Shown here: piece by piece, positions 18,530-26,993 of the stretch | Layout of the letters: every line of letters starts with the position of its first letter | Position numbering within the stretch: the first letter of the stretch is position 1 | Assembly: GCA_905236635.1 (NCBI GenBank) | Contig: CAJOCJ010000005.1 | Span: forward strand, 1 to 64,000 | DNA length: 64,000 nucleotides | Source: an uncultured Bacteroidales bacterium | Lineage (GTDB): Bacteria > Bacteroidota > Bacteroidia > Bacteroidales > F082 | Direction: 5' to 3' | Position numbers and translations under genes: made by a program | Notes under the pieces: generated by a model | What the model saw: only the letters and a program-made list of their open reading frames with translations | What the model was told of the DNA's origin: nothing | Database searches by the model: none

Positions 18530-19576
18530 TTATCTGGAATGTAAGTCCAAAATCTCGTTTATCAACTCATTGAAATCATAATAATATGATGAAACTTCGG
18601 TGGTGTCTGCATCGTTGTGTTTTGCATAGTATTTGTCGCCGATTCCGACAATCTGATGCCCTAGCTCGTGTCTGATCATATAATCATCTGATTGAGAGCG
18701 TATAGCAGCGGTAGTGTAAAGGTTATATAAGCTTCCGCCACCGTTTTTGTCGTCGTTCATCAGAATGATGATATAGTCGTATGGCGCTTGTGCCGCAAAG
18801 TCACGGATTGTCCAGTCGTCTTTGGCAAGGGCATATCTGTCGTGGCCGAAAGTGCCATATTTTGTCCCAAGCCGACTGCCATCGTCGGTAGGCGGCACTT
18901 GAATGGCGTGCACGTTGAAGTCCGACTTCCTGCTCTTGAACGGCTCGGTGCTTATCAGGCTGTTGTAGAACCGCAACGCATCTGAGTCGAAGCTGCCGGT
19001 TTCATTGATGGTGTAGCCATCGCCGAGTATGAGGATGTCGACTTTTTCCTTTGGGTCGCCGCTGTCAAGAAGCCGTACAATACGGTTGTTGTTGTTCTTG
19101 GCGGGTTCCATCAGCGATTTGGTCTTTCTGTCGATGACATACTCCCATACTGGTTCTGAAACCTCTTGATTGTCAATCTTGTACATGGTGAGCTTGGCGT
19201 TTTTGTTGGGGAACGGTATGCGTATCGACTCGTTGAACGATTTCTTGTCGTTCGCTGCTTCCTCAGTGTGACGCCATTCGCTGAAAACGGTGCTGATGCC
19301 GTCGGAATAGAGCAATTCGTTGGTCTCAACGTCTCTCAACTCATATACGTAAGCGCCCAAACGATGAGGGTTCACCATGTTTTTAGTGCGTCCGTACCAA
19401 AGTCCGTCGTCATAAAGCTTGTCAAGTTTAAACGACTCGCTAGCCGAATCTCCTGTGTGTACGAGATTGATTCTCAATGTCTTATCGATAAAGTTCTTTG
19501 CAAATTTCTCATTTCTGTTATTAGTGCAAGAAACGCATAACGCTATGATTATCAATAAGAAAGCAATTCTTTTCAT
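18530..19576 (-). CDS. M64 (IgA peptidase-like) zinc metallopeptidase lipoprotein, short form
   Basis: This is a 348-aa exported lipoprotein: a signal peptide ends in the lipobox LCVSC with Cys17. The catalytic part has the M64 landmarks VDILILGDGYTINE, GTFGHDRYALA and the zinc site HELGHQIVGIGD (histidines about 303 and 307), fitting HExxHxxxGxxD. M64 proteins in Bacteroidales usually continue well past this motif, while this one stops about 33 residues later, so the C-terminal part of the fold appears to be missing. It starts one base after the rho stop and is probably co-transcribed with rho. The substrate is unknown. Confidence 0.78.
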   Translation of the reverse strand: MKRIAFLLIIIALCVSCTNNRNEKFAKNFIDKTLRINLVHTGDSASESFKLDKLYDDGLWYGRTKNMVNPHRLGAYVYELRDVETNELLYSDGISTVFSEWRHTEEAANDKKSFNESIRIPFPNKNAKLTMYKIDNQEVSEPVWEYVIDRKTKSLMEPAKNNNNRIVRLLDSGDPKEKVDILILGDGYTINETGSFDSDALRFYNSLISTEPFKSRKSDFNVHAIQVPPTDDGSRLGTKYGTFGHDRYALAKDDWTIRDFAAQAPYDYIIILMNDDKNGGGSLYNLYTTAAIRSQSDDYMIRHELGHQIVGIGDKYYAKHNDADTTEVSSYYYDFNELINEILDLHSR

Positions 19577-19577
19577 A

Positions 19578-21272
19578 TTATTTGTCTATTGTTGCCAAAA
19601 ATTCTTCGTTGGATATGGTCTTTGAAATCCTGTCTTTCAGGAATTCCATTGCTTCTACTGGTGTCATATCGGCGAAGTGGTTGCGCAATGCCCAAACACG
19701 TGCCAATGTGCGTTCGTCGACGAGAAGGTCGTCGCGGCGTGTTCCCGATGCCACGATATCGATGGCAGGGTAGATGCGCTTGTTCGACAGACGGCGGTCG
19801 AGCTGAAGTTCCATGTTGCCGGTGCCCTTGAATTCCTCGAAGATAACCTCGTCCATCTTTGATCCTGTGTCAATCAAGGCTGTTGCCAGGATTGTCAATG
19901 AGCCGCCGCCTTCTATGTTACGTGCCGCGCCGAAGAAACGTTTAGGCTTCTGCAGTGCGTTGGCCTCGACACCGCCCGAAAGCACCTTGCCTGATGCAGG
20001 CGACACGGTGTTGTAGGCACGTGCCAGACGTGTGATGGAGTCAAGCAGGATCACCACGTCGTGACCGCATTCCGTCAGACGTTTTGCCTTTTCCAGCACG
20101 ATGTTGGCAATCTTCACGTGTTTCTCGGCTGGCTCGTCGAATGTCGAAGAGATGACTTCCGCCTTCACGCTGCGTGCCATGTCGGTGACCTCCTCAGGAC
20201 GCTCGTCAATCAGTAATATAATAAGGTATACCTCAGGGTGGTTCGCCGCTATGGCGTTGGCGACCTCTTTCAGAAGCACCGTCTTACCGGTCTTAGGCTG
20301 TGCCACGATGAGTCCGCGCTGGCCTTTGCCGATAGGGGCGAAGAGGTCCATAATCCTTGTGGATACTGTGCCTCCCTGATGTCCCGTAATCTTGAATTTC
20401 TCATCCGGGAACAACGGGGTGAGGAAGTCGAACGGGATACGGTCACGCACCTCGTCGGGGTTGCGTCCGTTGATCTTGTCGACCTTCACCAATGGGAAAT
20501 ATTTCTCGCCGTTCTTTGGCGGACGTATCATTCCGAGGATGGTGTCGCCTGTCTTCAAGCCAAACAGCTTAATCTGTGACTGTGACACGTAGATGTCGTC
20601 AGGGGAGTTGAGGTAGTTATAGTCGGCCGAACGCAGGAATCCGTAGCCGTCGGGCATGATTTCCAGTACGCCTTCTGCCTGCACCACGCCGTCGAACTCG
20701 GATATCATCTCATCATGTCTTGGCTGTTGCTGTTGCTGAGGCTGCGGCTTCACCTCGTAAACCGCCTGTTTTTCCTCGACAACAGGCTCGAAACCATCGA
20801 CGATCGGGATGTCGGCGACTTCGGGTTCTTCCTCATTGTTTTCGTTGAGTATCTCGTTGGCGACGTCAACCACTGCCGGCTTCGGCTTCGGATACGACAC
20901 ATGACGTGTCTGGTTGCTCTCGTCGTTATTGTCAAATGAAGTCCTCACCACATCAGGACGTTTGCCGATTCTTGGACGACGCCCACGTTTCGGAGCATCA
21001 GCAGGTTCAGCAGGTGCTTCAGGAGCAGTTTCTGCCTGTTTTTCCACGACAATAGGCTTTTCTTCTACAACAGGTTCTTTTACTTTTTTCGGTCTTCCAC
21101 GTCTGCCTTGGGGTTTCGCCTCGGCCTTGCCATCTGATGGGTTCGATTGTTTCTCGATGATGCTGTACACAAGGTTTTCCTTGGGCACGCTGACTTTCTC
21201 CACACCAAGCTTTAACGCGATTTCCTTGAGCTCAGCCATGGATTTGTCGTTTAATTCAAAAATATCGTACAT
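19578..21272 (-). CDS. rho: Transcription termination factor Rho
   Basis: This hexameric RNA helicase (564 aa) ends transcription. The first ~200 residues are a Rho_N helix ([19 protein letters not shown]) and a long Pro/Glu/Lys/Gln-rich insertion with a QPQQQQQPR tract. The RNA-binding cold-shock domain follows ([16 protein letters not shown]), then the ATPase core with [15 protein letters not shown] near 318-332 and [17 protein letters not shown]. The extended, disordered N-terminal region is typical of Bacteroidota Rho. An upstream leader of about 115 bases could allow autoregulation. M64 and HTH genes follow immediately. Confidence 0.96.
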   Translation of the reverse strand: MYDIFELNDKSMAELKEIALKLGVEKVSVPKENLVYSIIEKQSNPSDGKAEAKPQGRRGRPKKVKEPVVEEKPIVVEKQAETAPEAPAEPADAPKRGRRPRIGKRPDVVRTSFDNNDESNQTRHVSYPKPKPAVVDVANEILNENNEEEPEVADIPIVDGFEPVVEEKQAVYEVKPQPQQQQQPRHDEMISEFDGVVQAEGVLEIMPDGYGFLRSADYNYLNSPDDIYVSQSQIKLFGLKTGDTILGMIRPPKNGEKYFPLVKVDKINGRNPDEVRDRIPFDFLTPLFPDEKFKITGHQGGTVSTRIMDLFAPIGKGQRGLIVAQPKTGKTVLLKEVANAIAANHPEVYLIILLIDERPEEVTDMARSVKAEVISSTFDEPAEKHVKIANIVLEKAKRLTECGHDVVILLDSITRLARAYNTVSPASGKVLSGGVEANALQKPKRFFGAARNIEGGGSLTILATALIDTGSKMDEVIFEEFKGTGNMELQLDRRLSNKRIYPAIDIVASGTRRDDLLVDERTLARVWALRNHFADMTPVEAMEFLKDRISKTISNEEFLATIDK

Positions 21273-21393
21273 AAAATAGTCAATTTGTTTAGACTGAATT
21301 TTTTAAGAATATTCTAGATTTTTGAGTAAAACAGAATTGTTTTGATTGAAATGTAACAAAAACTTTAAATGGTCTTTTGTCCATTCGACGATG

Positions 21394-21423
21394 CAAATAT
21401 ACGAATTTTTTACATACAACCAA
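21394..21423 (-). promoter_or_regulatory. Promoter of rho
   Basis: On the reverse strand TTG (21421-21423) is followed after 19 bases by TATATTTG (21394-21401), an exact fit to the Bacteroidota consensus. It gives rho a leader of roughly 115 bases. A TAATTTTG on the forward strand (21433-21440) is the probable -7 box of the divergent DUF4293 gene. Confidence 0.65.
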
Positions 21424-21454
21424 AAATTTTATTAATTTTGCAAAAAAATTAGAT

Positions 21455-21943
21455 ATGATACAGAGAAGACAGACAATCTACTTGTTTTTGGCAGTCGTTA
21501 TCAGCGCATTGCTGTTTTTCATGCCGTTGGCATCGTTCAACGCTAATGGTAATATTATGAAATTCACCATCTTTGGAATACAAAATCCCATAGAAACAAT
21601 CACATTATCAACGACTTACACTTGGCCTCTCGTCGTTTTGACGGCATTGATGACTTTAATACCTCTCGTCACAATTTTTCTTTATAAGAAACGCGAGTTG
21701 CAGGTGCGGCTATGCCGTCTCGCCATGCTCATCAATATCATTTTCATCGGATTGGTGTTCATTTATTATGAATCAGATATCCTGGGTGTGATTGTCGCGG
21801 TGGAAAATGATATCTACAACCTCAATGTGGCTTATTTCATTGGGATGGCGTTCCCGCTGGTAAACCTCGTTCTTGAGATTTTGGCTATAAGAGGTATCAA
21901 GAAAGACATTGCGCTTTTGAAGTCAATTGACAGACTGAGATAA
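21455..21943 (+). CDS. DUF4293 family membrane protein
   Basis: This 162-aa protein starts MIQRRQTIYLFLAVVISALLFFMPL and has four transmembrane segments, as in the DUF4293 family of Bacteroidota. It is divergent from rho. The start at 21455 is chosen because it matches the family N-terminus and lies 14 bases after a -7 box; an upstream ATG at 21377 would place a non-conserved extension over the promoter. Function is unknown. Confidence 0.85.
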   Translation: MIQRRQTIYLFLAVVISALLFFMPLASFNANGNIMKFTIFGIQNPIETITLSTTYTWPLVVLTALMTLIPLVTIFLYKKRELQVRLCRLAMLINIIFIGLVFIYYESDILGVIVAVENDIYNLNVAYFIGMAFPLVNLVLEILAIRGIKKDIALLKSIDRLR

Positions 21944-21945
21944 TC

Positions 21946-22437
21946 TCATCGGCTTTTTTCGTAAAGCTCCATATTTTTTATTTCACTTCCATCGATTTGG
22001 AATCTCAACATCGTGATAACCTTGTGAAATCCGGTGTTTCCTGCCGCTCCGGGGTTGATGTGGAGCAGTCCCAGTTTGTGGTCGTTCATCACCTTGAGGA
22101 TATGTGAGTGCCCGCTGATGAAAATGTTAGGTTTCTCTTTGATTATCAGTTCTTTAACTCCTGGTTCATAATGGTTCGGGTAGCCTCCGATGTGCGTCAT
22201 CATCACCTTCACGTTTTCTATCGTGAAGATGTTGACTTTCGGAAACATCAGTCGTACTTTCTGGTCGTCGATATTACCGTATACCGCGCGCAGCGGTTTG
22301 AATGACGACAAAATGTCGGCGACATCGGCCCCGCCGATGTCGCCGACATGCCATATCTCGTCGACGTCCTTGAAAAATTCAAAGACAGCAGGATTAAGCC
22401 ATCCGTGGGTGTCTGACAATAATCCTATCTTCGTCAT
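21946..22437 (-). CDS. YfcE/MJ0936-type metallophosphoesterase
   Basis: This protein (163 aa) is a calcineurin-like phosphodiesterase. All metal-binding motifs are seen: LLSDTHG, HVGDIGG, VYGNIDD, MMTHIGG and ISGHSHI. The size and motif set match the YfcE family of small phosphodiesterases. It starts two bases after the stop of the DUF3078 gene, so the two are probably co-transcribed. Confidence 0.88.
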   Translation of the reverse strand: MTKIGLLSDTHGWLNPAVFEFFKDVDEIWHVGDIGGADVADILSSFKPLRAVYGNIDDQKVRLMFPKVNIFTIENVKVMMTHIGGYPNHYEPGVKELIIKEKPNIFISGHSHILKVMNDHKLGLLHINPGAAGNTGFHKVITMLRFQIDGSEIKNMELYEKSR

Positions 22438-22439
22438 GA

Positions 22440-23384
22440 TTACGGAATCTTATATGAGATGCCGAGGCTCAACACTTCCTTGAACTGACGGAAGGTGGTG
22501 CCTTCGACAGGACTCAACGGCAGGATGTCCTCATCGTACACCAGACGTGCTGTGAGGTTGCAGGTCAACCAGTCGTTGATCTTCATCACCAAAGCGTTGT
22601 CCCAGTCGAAGTCGACAGGGCAGCCGTATTTCTCGCCCTTGGCATTCAAATCTGTCGATTTGATGAGATAGTTGTAGAAAGCGATGAGTTTCGAGTTGAA
22701 TGTCACGTTCTGCATGATTTCATAGTTGAACTCTGCCGTGAGCTGAGCACCAAGCTCCCAACGGATGTTTTCGCCATGTTTGACAAGAACTCCGAGCGTG
22801 TCATATTCAGCAGCCTTCACGCCGAAAGCGCCTGCATCGGCGAGATTCTGGTCGTTGACGATGGTCATACGGCCTGTGATAGGGGCGAAGTTGACTTTGA
22901 AATGCTCGTTCGGAACCCACTGGACACCAAGACCTAATGTCACATAGCCAGGATTCATGAAGCCTGAGATGCGGTTGGTGCTGTCAACGCTGTAGTTGTA
23001 GCCGTTGGCAAACTGGCTCTGGAATGTCAGGTTGGCTGTGAGGAACCAAACCTCGTCCTTGATGTTGTAGCCATACAACGAGCTGAAGAAGATGCGGTCG
23101 TCAGTCTTGACAGGCTTTTTGTCCATGTCGTAGTAGCTGTAGCCGTACTGCAGCTCAAGGCCGTTGTCCCATTTGTGTTTGCCGTTCTTGTAGTTCATGT
23201 CGTACTTGAATGAACCCAGGAAGTTGACATTGTCCTGTCCGCCCGGCGCCCAGTTGTCGAAATGGCTCTGAGCCAAATTGAAACCGAAGTTTCCGCCATG
23301 CGTCCAATTCGATGCCGGAGCATCTTGCGCCATTGCCACATTAATCGAAAGCAGCAATGCAATCAAAGGTAATAATCTTTTCAT
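22440..23384 (-). CDS. DUF3078 outer-membrane protein
   Basis: The 314-aa protein has a signal peptide (MKRLLPLIALLLSINVAMAQ). The NWTHGGNFGFNLAQSHFDNWAPGGQDN segment is the DUF3078 hallmark, and further beta strands follow (GSFKYDMNYKNGKHKWDNGLELQYGYS, ending LSLGISYKIP). It is probably an outer-membrane barrel of unknown role. It lies directly upstream of the phosphodiesterase gene. Confidence 0.87.
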   Translation of the reverse strand: MKRLLPLIALLLSINVAMAQDAPASNWTHGGNFGFNLAQSHFDNWAPGGQDNVNFLGSFKYDMNYKNGKHKWDNGLELQYGYSYYDMDKKPVKTDDRIFFSSLYGYNIKDEVWFLTANLTFQSQFANGYNYSVDSTNRISGFMNPGYVTLGLGVQWVPNEHFKVNFAPITGRMTIVNDQNLADAGAFGVKAAEYDTLGVLVKHGENIRWELGAQLTAEFNYEIMQNVTFNSKLIAFYNYLIKSTDLNAKGEKYGCPVDFDWDNALVMKINDWLTCNLTARLVYDEDILPLSPVEGTTFRQFKEVLSLGISYKIP

Positions 23385-23454
23385 CTTACAAATTTTTATT
23401 TAAATTTCACAAAAACTATATCTCTTTTATCTTTTATCTATTATCTATTATCTG

Positions 23455-24246
23455 TTAATAGGTGTTCCCATCATAATAATTCCTCTCTCCAATTCTGAAC
23501 GTGATATCCTGTGTCATACGTGTCCTCACCAGGCTGTCGTTTTTCACCCCTGGAGTCCATACCAGATTCTGTATCAATCGGATAGCTTCGTTGTCGCAGC
23601 CGCCTCCTACGCTGTTTTCCACCATGATATTCGATGCCCTGCCGTCGGTCTCCACCACGAAACTCAGCGTCACAGTGCCTTGAATCTCAAACTGTTTCGC
23701 CTGTTCCGGGAACTGCAGGTTGGTGCGCAGATAAGCCGCCATCGTCACCTGTGGATTGGCAAAATATGGCTGTGGCGACTGGTGTAAATCTTTTAAGACA
23801 TAGATTTTATTGCTCTTTTGAGCGGGATATTCCTGTTCGGGCAGCATGAGGCGAGGATTCTTCTCTTCGGCTTTCTTGTAGCTCTTCGGGGAGAAATCGA
23901 CGGCATAATAGTCGTGATAATCCACGTTTTTTCCGTTCTCCATCGCCGGATTCCATTCTATCATCTTCACCAGGCGGATGGCCTCTGCCGCACACTCCTC
24001 GTCAAATGCGTTCTCAACCCTGTAATTGCTGGCGTTTCCTGCCTTGTCGACATCATAATAAACGATAATCTTGCCGCCTTTTTTGTCAAGAGCGGCCTTC
24101 GGATAAATAAGATGATGCTGTATGATTTTCTTTGTCAGAGGAAATCCCGATTTCGGCTCCGGCGACCTCGTCTGGGCATTAAGGTTTATCCCTAAAATGC
24201 TGAATGTCAATAAGATGATAAATGGTATAATTCTGCTGTTTTTCAT
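23455..24246 (-). CDS. Exported protein with two TonB C-terminal domains
   Basis: The 263-aa protein has a signal peptide and two TonB-C-like repeats. One spans about residues 40-115 (YPKAALDKKGGKIIVYYDVDKAGNASNYRVENAFDEECAAEAIRLVKMIEWNPA) and one about 165-250 (FPEQAKQFEIQGTVTLSFVVETDGRASNIMVENSVGGGCDNEAIRLIQNLVWTPG). It lacks the N-terminal anchoring helix with proline-rich linker of a classical energy transducer, so it may be a periplasmic binding or adaptor form. The neighbours are envelope genes of unknown function. Confidence 0.8.
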   Translation of the reverse strand: MKNSRIIPFIILLTFSILGINLNAQTRSPEPKSGFPLTKKIIQHHLIYPKAALDKKGGKIIVYYDVDKAGNASNYRVENAFDEECAAEAIRLVKMIEWNPAMENGKNVDYHDYYAVDFSPKSYKKAEEKNPRLMLPEQEYPAQKSNKIYVLKDLHQSPQPYFANPQVTMAAYLRTNLQFPEQAKQFEIQGTVTLSFVVETDGRASNIMVENSVGGGCDNEAIRLIQNLVWTPGVKNDSLVRTRMTQDITFRIGERNYYDGNTY

Positions 24247-24332
24247 AATTTAAGTTCAAATTCTAAAAATCAACACTGCAAATTTACGAAATTTTTAAAT
24301 GATTAACAATTTTTTTATAATTTTGTTGCACC

Positions 24333-24444
24333 GTCATTTCGACTGAAGCGTAATGTAATGGAGCGTAATGGAGAAATCCTCCATCAACGAAAGCTTACAA
24401 TGATTAATGATTTCTCCACTCCGTTTCACTTCGGTCGAAATGAC
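24333..24444. repeat. Interspersed palindromic repeat, GTCATTTCGA family, copy A
   Basis: The left arm runs from GTCATTTCGACTGAAGCG to GAGAAATC and the right arm from GATTTCTCCACTCCG to TCGAAATGAC. The arms are inverted copies that can form a long hairpin. The centre contains CCATCAACGAAAGCTTA. A similar element with the related centre CCACCAACGAGAGCTTA is at 47640-47751. Located between the TonB gene and rlmB. Confidence 0.8.
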
Positions 24445-24463
24445 AAATGTAAATTTACGAAAA

Positions 24464-25222
24464 ATGAATAATAGCTTTAACAAAAAAGACGATTCCAACA
24501 TGGTCTTCGGCGTGCATCCGGTCGAGGAGGTCATTAAGGCAGGGAAGGAGCTGGAGAAGGTTTTTGTGCAGTCGGGACTGCGTTCACCGCAGATTTCGGA
24601 GATTGTGAAATATGCCCGCGAGCATGAGGTTCCGGTGCAGTTTGTTCCGATTGAGAAGTTGAACCGTCTGACACGCAAGAACCATCAGGGAATAGTGGCT
24701 TTTGTGTGTCCGATTTCATATCAGACGATAGAAAACGTGGTGCCGATGGTTTACGACGAAGGTCGTATGCCGTTTGTAGTGATTCTTGACAGAGTCACAG
24801 ACGTCCGTAACTTCGGCGCTATCGCGCGTACATGTTATGCTGCCGGTGTCGATGCCATAGTGGTGCCGTCCCGCGGAAGCGCTTTGATCAACGGCGACGC
24901 CATGAAGACCTCGGCTGGTGCCTTATCATTAATTAATGTGTGCCGTGTTGAGAACATCAAAGACACCATCGATTTCCTGAAGGCGAGTGGCTTGAAGGTG
25001 ATAGCGTTTTCCGAGAAAGGCAAACAGACCATCTGGCAGGCCGACCTTACCGGACCTGTCGCCATCATGATGGGCTCGGAGGAAGACGGCATCAGCGAGG
25101 CATACCTCAAACGTGTCGACGATCATTTGGTCATCCCTATGCCTGGCGACATCGACTCGCTGAATGTCAGCGTTGCCACTGGAATCGTCACATTCGAGGT
25201 TGTCCGCCAGCGATTAAAATAA
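24464..25222 (+). CDS. rlmB: 23S rRNA (guanosine(2251)-2'-O)-methyltransferase
   Basis: This is a SPOUT-family rRNA methyltransferase (252 aa). The N-terminal substrate-binding domain is NMVFGVHPVEEVIKAGKELEKVFVQ, and the SPOUT motifs are VTDVRNFGAIARTCYAAGVDAIV, GPVAIMMGSEEDGIS and IPMPGDIDSLNVSVATGI. The start is set at 24464; the internal ATG at 24500 (MVFGVHPVEE) is the main alternative. The in-frame upstream extension reads into the palindromic repeat and is rejected. Confidence 0.93.
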   Translation: MNNSFNKKDDSNMVFGVHPVEEVIKAGKELEKVFVQSGLRSPQISEIVKYAREHEVPVQFVPIEKLNRLTRKNHQGIVAFVCPISYQTIENVVPMVYDEGRMPFVVILDRVTDVRNFGAIARTCYAAGVDAIVVPSRGSALINGDAMKTSAGALSLINVCRVENIKDTIDFLKASGLKVIAFSEKGKQTIWQADLTGPVAIMMGSEEDGISEAYLKRVDDHLVIPMPGDIDSLNVSVATGIVTFEVVRQRLK

Positions 25223-25235
25223 AAACGGTTAAAAT

Positions 25236-25268
25236 AAAAAAGAGCGATGCTGCAGCGTCGCTCTTTTT
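25236..25268. terminator. Bidirectional terminator between rlmB and rplS
   Basis: A-tract, AGAGCGA (25241-25247), a 10-base loop, TCGCTCT (25258-25264) and a T-tract form a stem with A and T runs on both sides. It sits between the converging rlmB and rplS genes and can stop transcription from either side. Confidence 0.85.
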
Positions 25269-25290
25269 CTTTTGATCTTTCGGTAGAATC

Positions 25291-25653
25291 TTAGTTTTCT
25301 TTCTTCTTGAGAACTTCTTTGATTCTTGCTTTCTTTCCACGGAGACCTCTGAGATAGTAGATTCTTGCACGGCGGACAGCGCCTTCCTTGTTGAGCTCGA
25401 TGCTCTCAATCATTGGGTCAGCGATAGGGAAGATTCTCTCAACACCGATGTTGTTCGATATCTTTCTCACTGTGAAAGTTGCACTCTTGCCCTGACCTGC
25501 GCGCTGTAACACAACACCCTGGAATTTCTGCAAACGTTCCTTGTTTCCCTCAACAATCTTGTAAGTTACGGTGATGGTGTCACCTGACTTAAACTGTGGA
25601 AAATCTTTAACTTGTACCTGATCTTCAACAAATTGGATTAACGCGTTTTTCAT
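25291..25653 (-). CDS. rplS: 50S ribosomal protein bL19
   Basis: The protein of 120 aa has the bL19 signatures [32 protein letters not shown] and the [21 protein letters not shown]-terminus. The start [12 protein letters not shown] at 25653 is chosen over a longer in-frame opening because it fits the family length and because a perfect promoter lies between. It follows trmD and has its own promoter, which overlaps the trmD end. Confidence 0.96.
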   Translation of the reverse strand: MKNALIQFVEDQVQVKDFPQFKSGDTITVTYKIVEGNKERLQKFQGVVLQRAGQGKSATFTVRKISNNIGVERIFPIADPMIESIELNKEGAVRRARIYYLRGLRGKKARIKEVLKKKEN

Positions 25654-25698
25654 TTCTGTTGTATTTTTTATCTTATTTTTATCCTCTAAATTGGCTTG

Positions 25699-25728
25699 CA
25701 AAAATACAAAACTTTTGAATACCTGCAA
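25699..25728 (-). promoter_or_regulatory. Promoter of rplS
   Basis: On the reverse strand TTG (25726-25728), 19 bases, then TATTTTTG (25699-25706) matches the consensus exactly. It lies just after the trmD stop and gives a leader of about 40 bases. Confidence 0.65.
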
Positions 25729-25731
25729 CAA

Positions 25732-26424
25732 TTATTTTATTTTTTTTATTTTTTCGTACATCTCGGGACGACGAATCTTTGTTCTTTCCAGTGCTTGCTG
25801 ATATTTCCAATCGTTAATGACTTGGTCGTTTCCTGACAAAAGCACCTCTGGAACGGCCCATCCTTTGTATTCTCGAGGTCTTGTATACACCGGAGGCGAC
25901 ACCATTCCGTCCTGAAATGAGTCGGAAAGTGCCGAAGTTTCGTCACTCAAAGCACCCGGAATCAACCTCACGAGACTGTCGGTCAACACCGCCGCGGCGA
26001 GCTCGCCACCCGACAAGACATAATCGCCAATCGAGATCTCTTTTGTGACCAGATGCTCGCGGATGCGCTCGTCGATGCCTTTGTAATGACCGCAAAGCAT
26101 AATGAGGTTCTGGTTCAACGACAGCTGGTTCACAACAGGCTGCGTCAGCAATTCCCCATCCGGACTCATATAGATCACCTCGTCGTAGTCTCTTTCCGAT
26201 TTCAGTTTGGTGATGCAGTTGTCAACAGGTTCAATCATCATCACCATGCCTGCGCCCGCCGAAAAAGGGTAGTCATCGACACGTTTGTGCTTGTCGTTGC
26301 TGTAATCGCGCAAGTTGTGAAGATGTATCTCCACGAGACCCTTGTTGATGGCGCGCTTCACTATCGACTCGGTGAACGGACCCTCGAACATTTCAGGGAA
26401 AATCGTGATAATGTCTATTCTCAT
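25732..26424 (-). CDS. trmD: tRNA (guanine(37)-N1)-methyltransferase
   Basis: This is a SPOUT methyltransferase (230 aa) that modifies G37 of tRNAs and preserves the reading frame. It starts [13 protein letters not shown]. The SAM-binding trefoil knot is visible in [36 protein letters not shown]. The ATG at 26424 is preferred; an in-frame TTG two codons upstream adds nothing. The following gene is rplS. The leader of this gene contains an inverted repeat pair. Confidence 0.95.
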   Translation of the reverse strand: MRIDIITIFPEMFEGPFTESIVKRAINKGLVEIHLHNLRDYSNDKHKRVDDYPFSAGAGMVMMIEPVDNCITKLKSERDYDEVIYMSPDGELLTQPVVNQLSLNQNLIMLCGHYKGIDERIREHLVTKEISIGDYVLSGGELAAAVLTDSLVRLIPGALSDETSALSDSFQDGMVSPPVYTRPREYKGWAVPEVLLSGNDQVINDWKYQQALERTKIRRPEMYEKIKKIK

Positions 26425-26447
26425 ACACAAAGATATTACTCAAAAAG

Positions 26448-26544
26448 GATTTCTCGATTCCGCTTCGCTACACTCGAAATGACGTTTGAGACATTGTGTT
26501 GTTCCGTCATTTCGACCGGAGCCGTTGGGCGTAGTGGAGAAATC
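26448..26544. repeat. Interspersed palindromic repeat, GTCATTTCGA family, copy B (inside-out arrangement)
   Basis: A right arm (GATTTCTCGATTCCG to TCGAAATGAC, 26448-26483) is followed by a left arm (GTCATTTCGACCGGAGC to GAGAAATC, 26506-26544). The arm order is the reverse of copies A and C. It lies in the probable trmD leader, downstream of a reverse-strand TATTTTTG (26560-26567). The rest of 26545-26687 is AT-rich and shows no gene. Confidence 0.8.
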
Positions 26545-26687
26545 TTTAATTTTCCGTTGCAAAAATAGTAAAAAAAGAGATTCAAATTTAATTAGGGTTT
26601 ATTAAGATGTTTTATAAATAAGTCTTATTTCGATTTAATTTTATGATAATCAAGTCGTTACAAAATTTTCAAAAATTTTTCAAAAAA

Positions 26688-26720
26688 TTGTCGCGTGTAT
26701 TGAAAAATGCTGTATTTTTG
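26688..26720 (+). promoter_or_regulatory. Promoter of the tRNA-Leu pair
   Basis: CAAAAAATTG with TTG at 26688-26690, then TATTTTTG at 26713-26720 after 22 bases, followed by CAACGC. The upstream A/T tract plus a CGCG-like segment resembles the candidate small RNA promoter at 30848-30877, suggesting a shared stable-RNA promoter type. Confidence 0.55.
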
Positions 26721-26754
26721 CAACGCTTTTGAGAAATCAAAATGCAGACCCCGA

Positions 26755-26838
26755 GCCCAGGTGGTGAAATTGGTAGACACGCTACTTTGAGGGGGTAGTG
26801 ACGAATGCGTCGTGCAAGTTCGACTCTTGTCCTGGGCA
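26755..26838 (+). tRNA. tRNA-Leu (anticodon GAG)
   Basis: The acceptor stem pairs GCCCAGG with CCTGGGC, with A as discriminator base. The anticodon stem CTACT/GGTAG encloses TTGAGGG, giving anticodon GAG. A long class II variable arm and a GTTCGACTC T-arm are visible. Length 84 bases; CCA is not encoded. It reads CUC/CUU leucine codons. Confidence 0.95.
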
Positions 26839-26867
26839 CTCAAGGAATCCAAGAAATTCCACCCAAA

Positions 26868-26951
26868 GCCCATGTGGTGAAATTGGTAAACACGCTACAT
26901 TCAGGGTGTAGTGAGCGGACGCTCTTGGAAGTTCGAGTCTTCTCATGGGCA
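26868..26951 (+). tRNA. tRNA-Leu (anticodon CAG)
   Basis: The acceptor stem pairs GCCCATG with CATGGGC, discriminator A. The anticodon stem CTACA/TGTAG encloses TTCAGGG, giving anticodon CAG. It has a class II variable arm and a GTTCGAGTC T-arm. Length 84 bases; CCA is not encoded. It lies 29 bases after the first tRNA-Leu and is closely related in sequence, consistent with tandem duplication; it reads CUG. Confidence 0.95.
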
Positions 26952-26957
26952 CGATAT

Positions 26958-26991
26958 AAAAAAGCGCTGGTCAATCGACCAGCGCTTTTTT
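26958..26991. terminator. Bidirectional terminator after the tRNA pair
   Basis: GCGCTGGTC (26964-26972), loop AATC, GACCAGCGC (26977-26985), flanked by A and T runs. It ends the tRNA transcript on the forward strand and the S9 peptidase transcript on the reverse strand. Confidence 0.88.
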
Positions 26992-26993
26992 GT

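Noticed and set aside
24407-24463. Upstream extension of rlmB
   Set aside because: The extra codons translate the right arm of a palindromic repeat and are not part of the family N-terminus.
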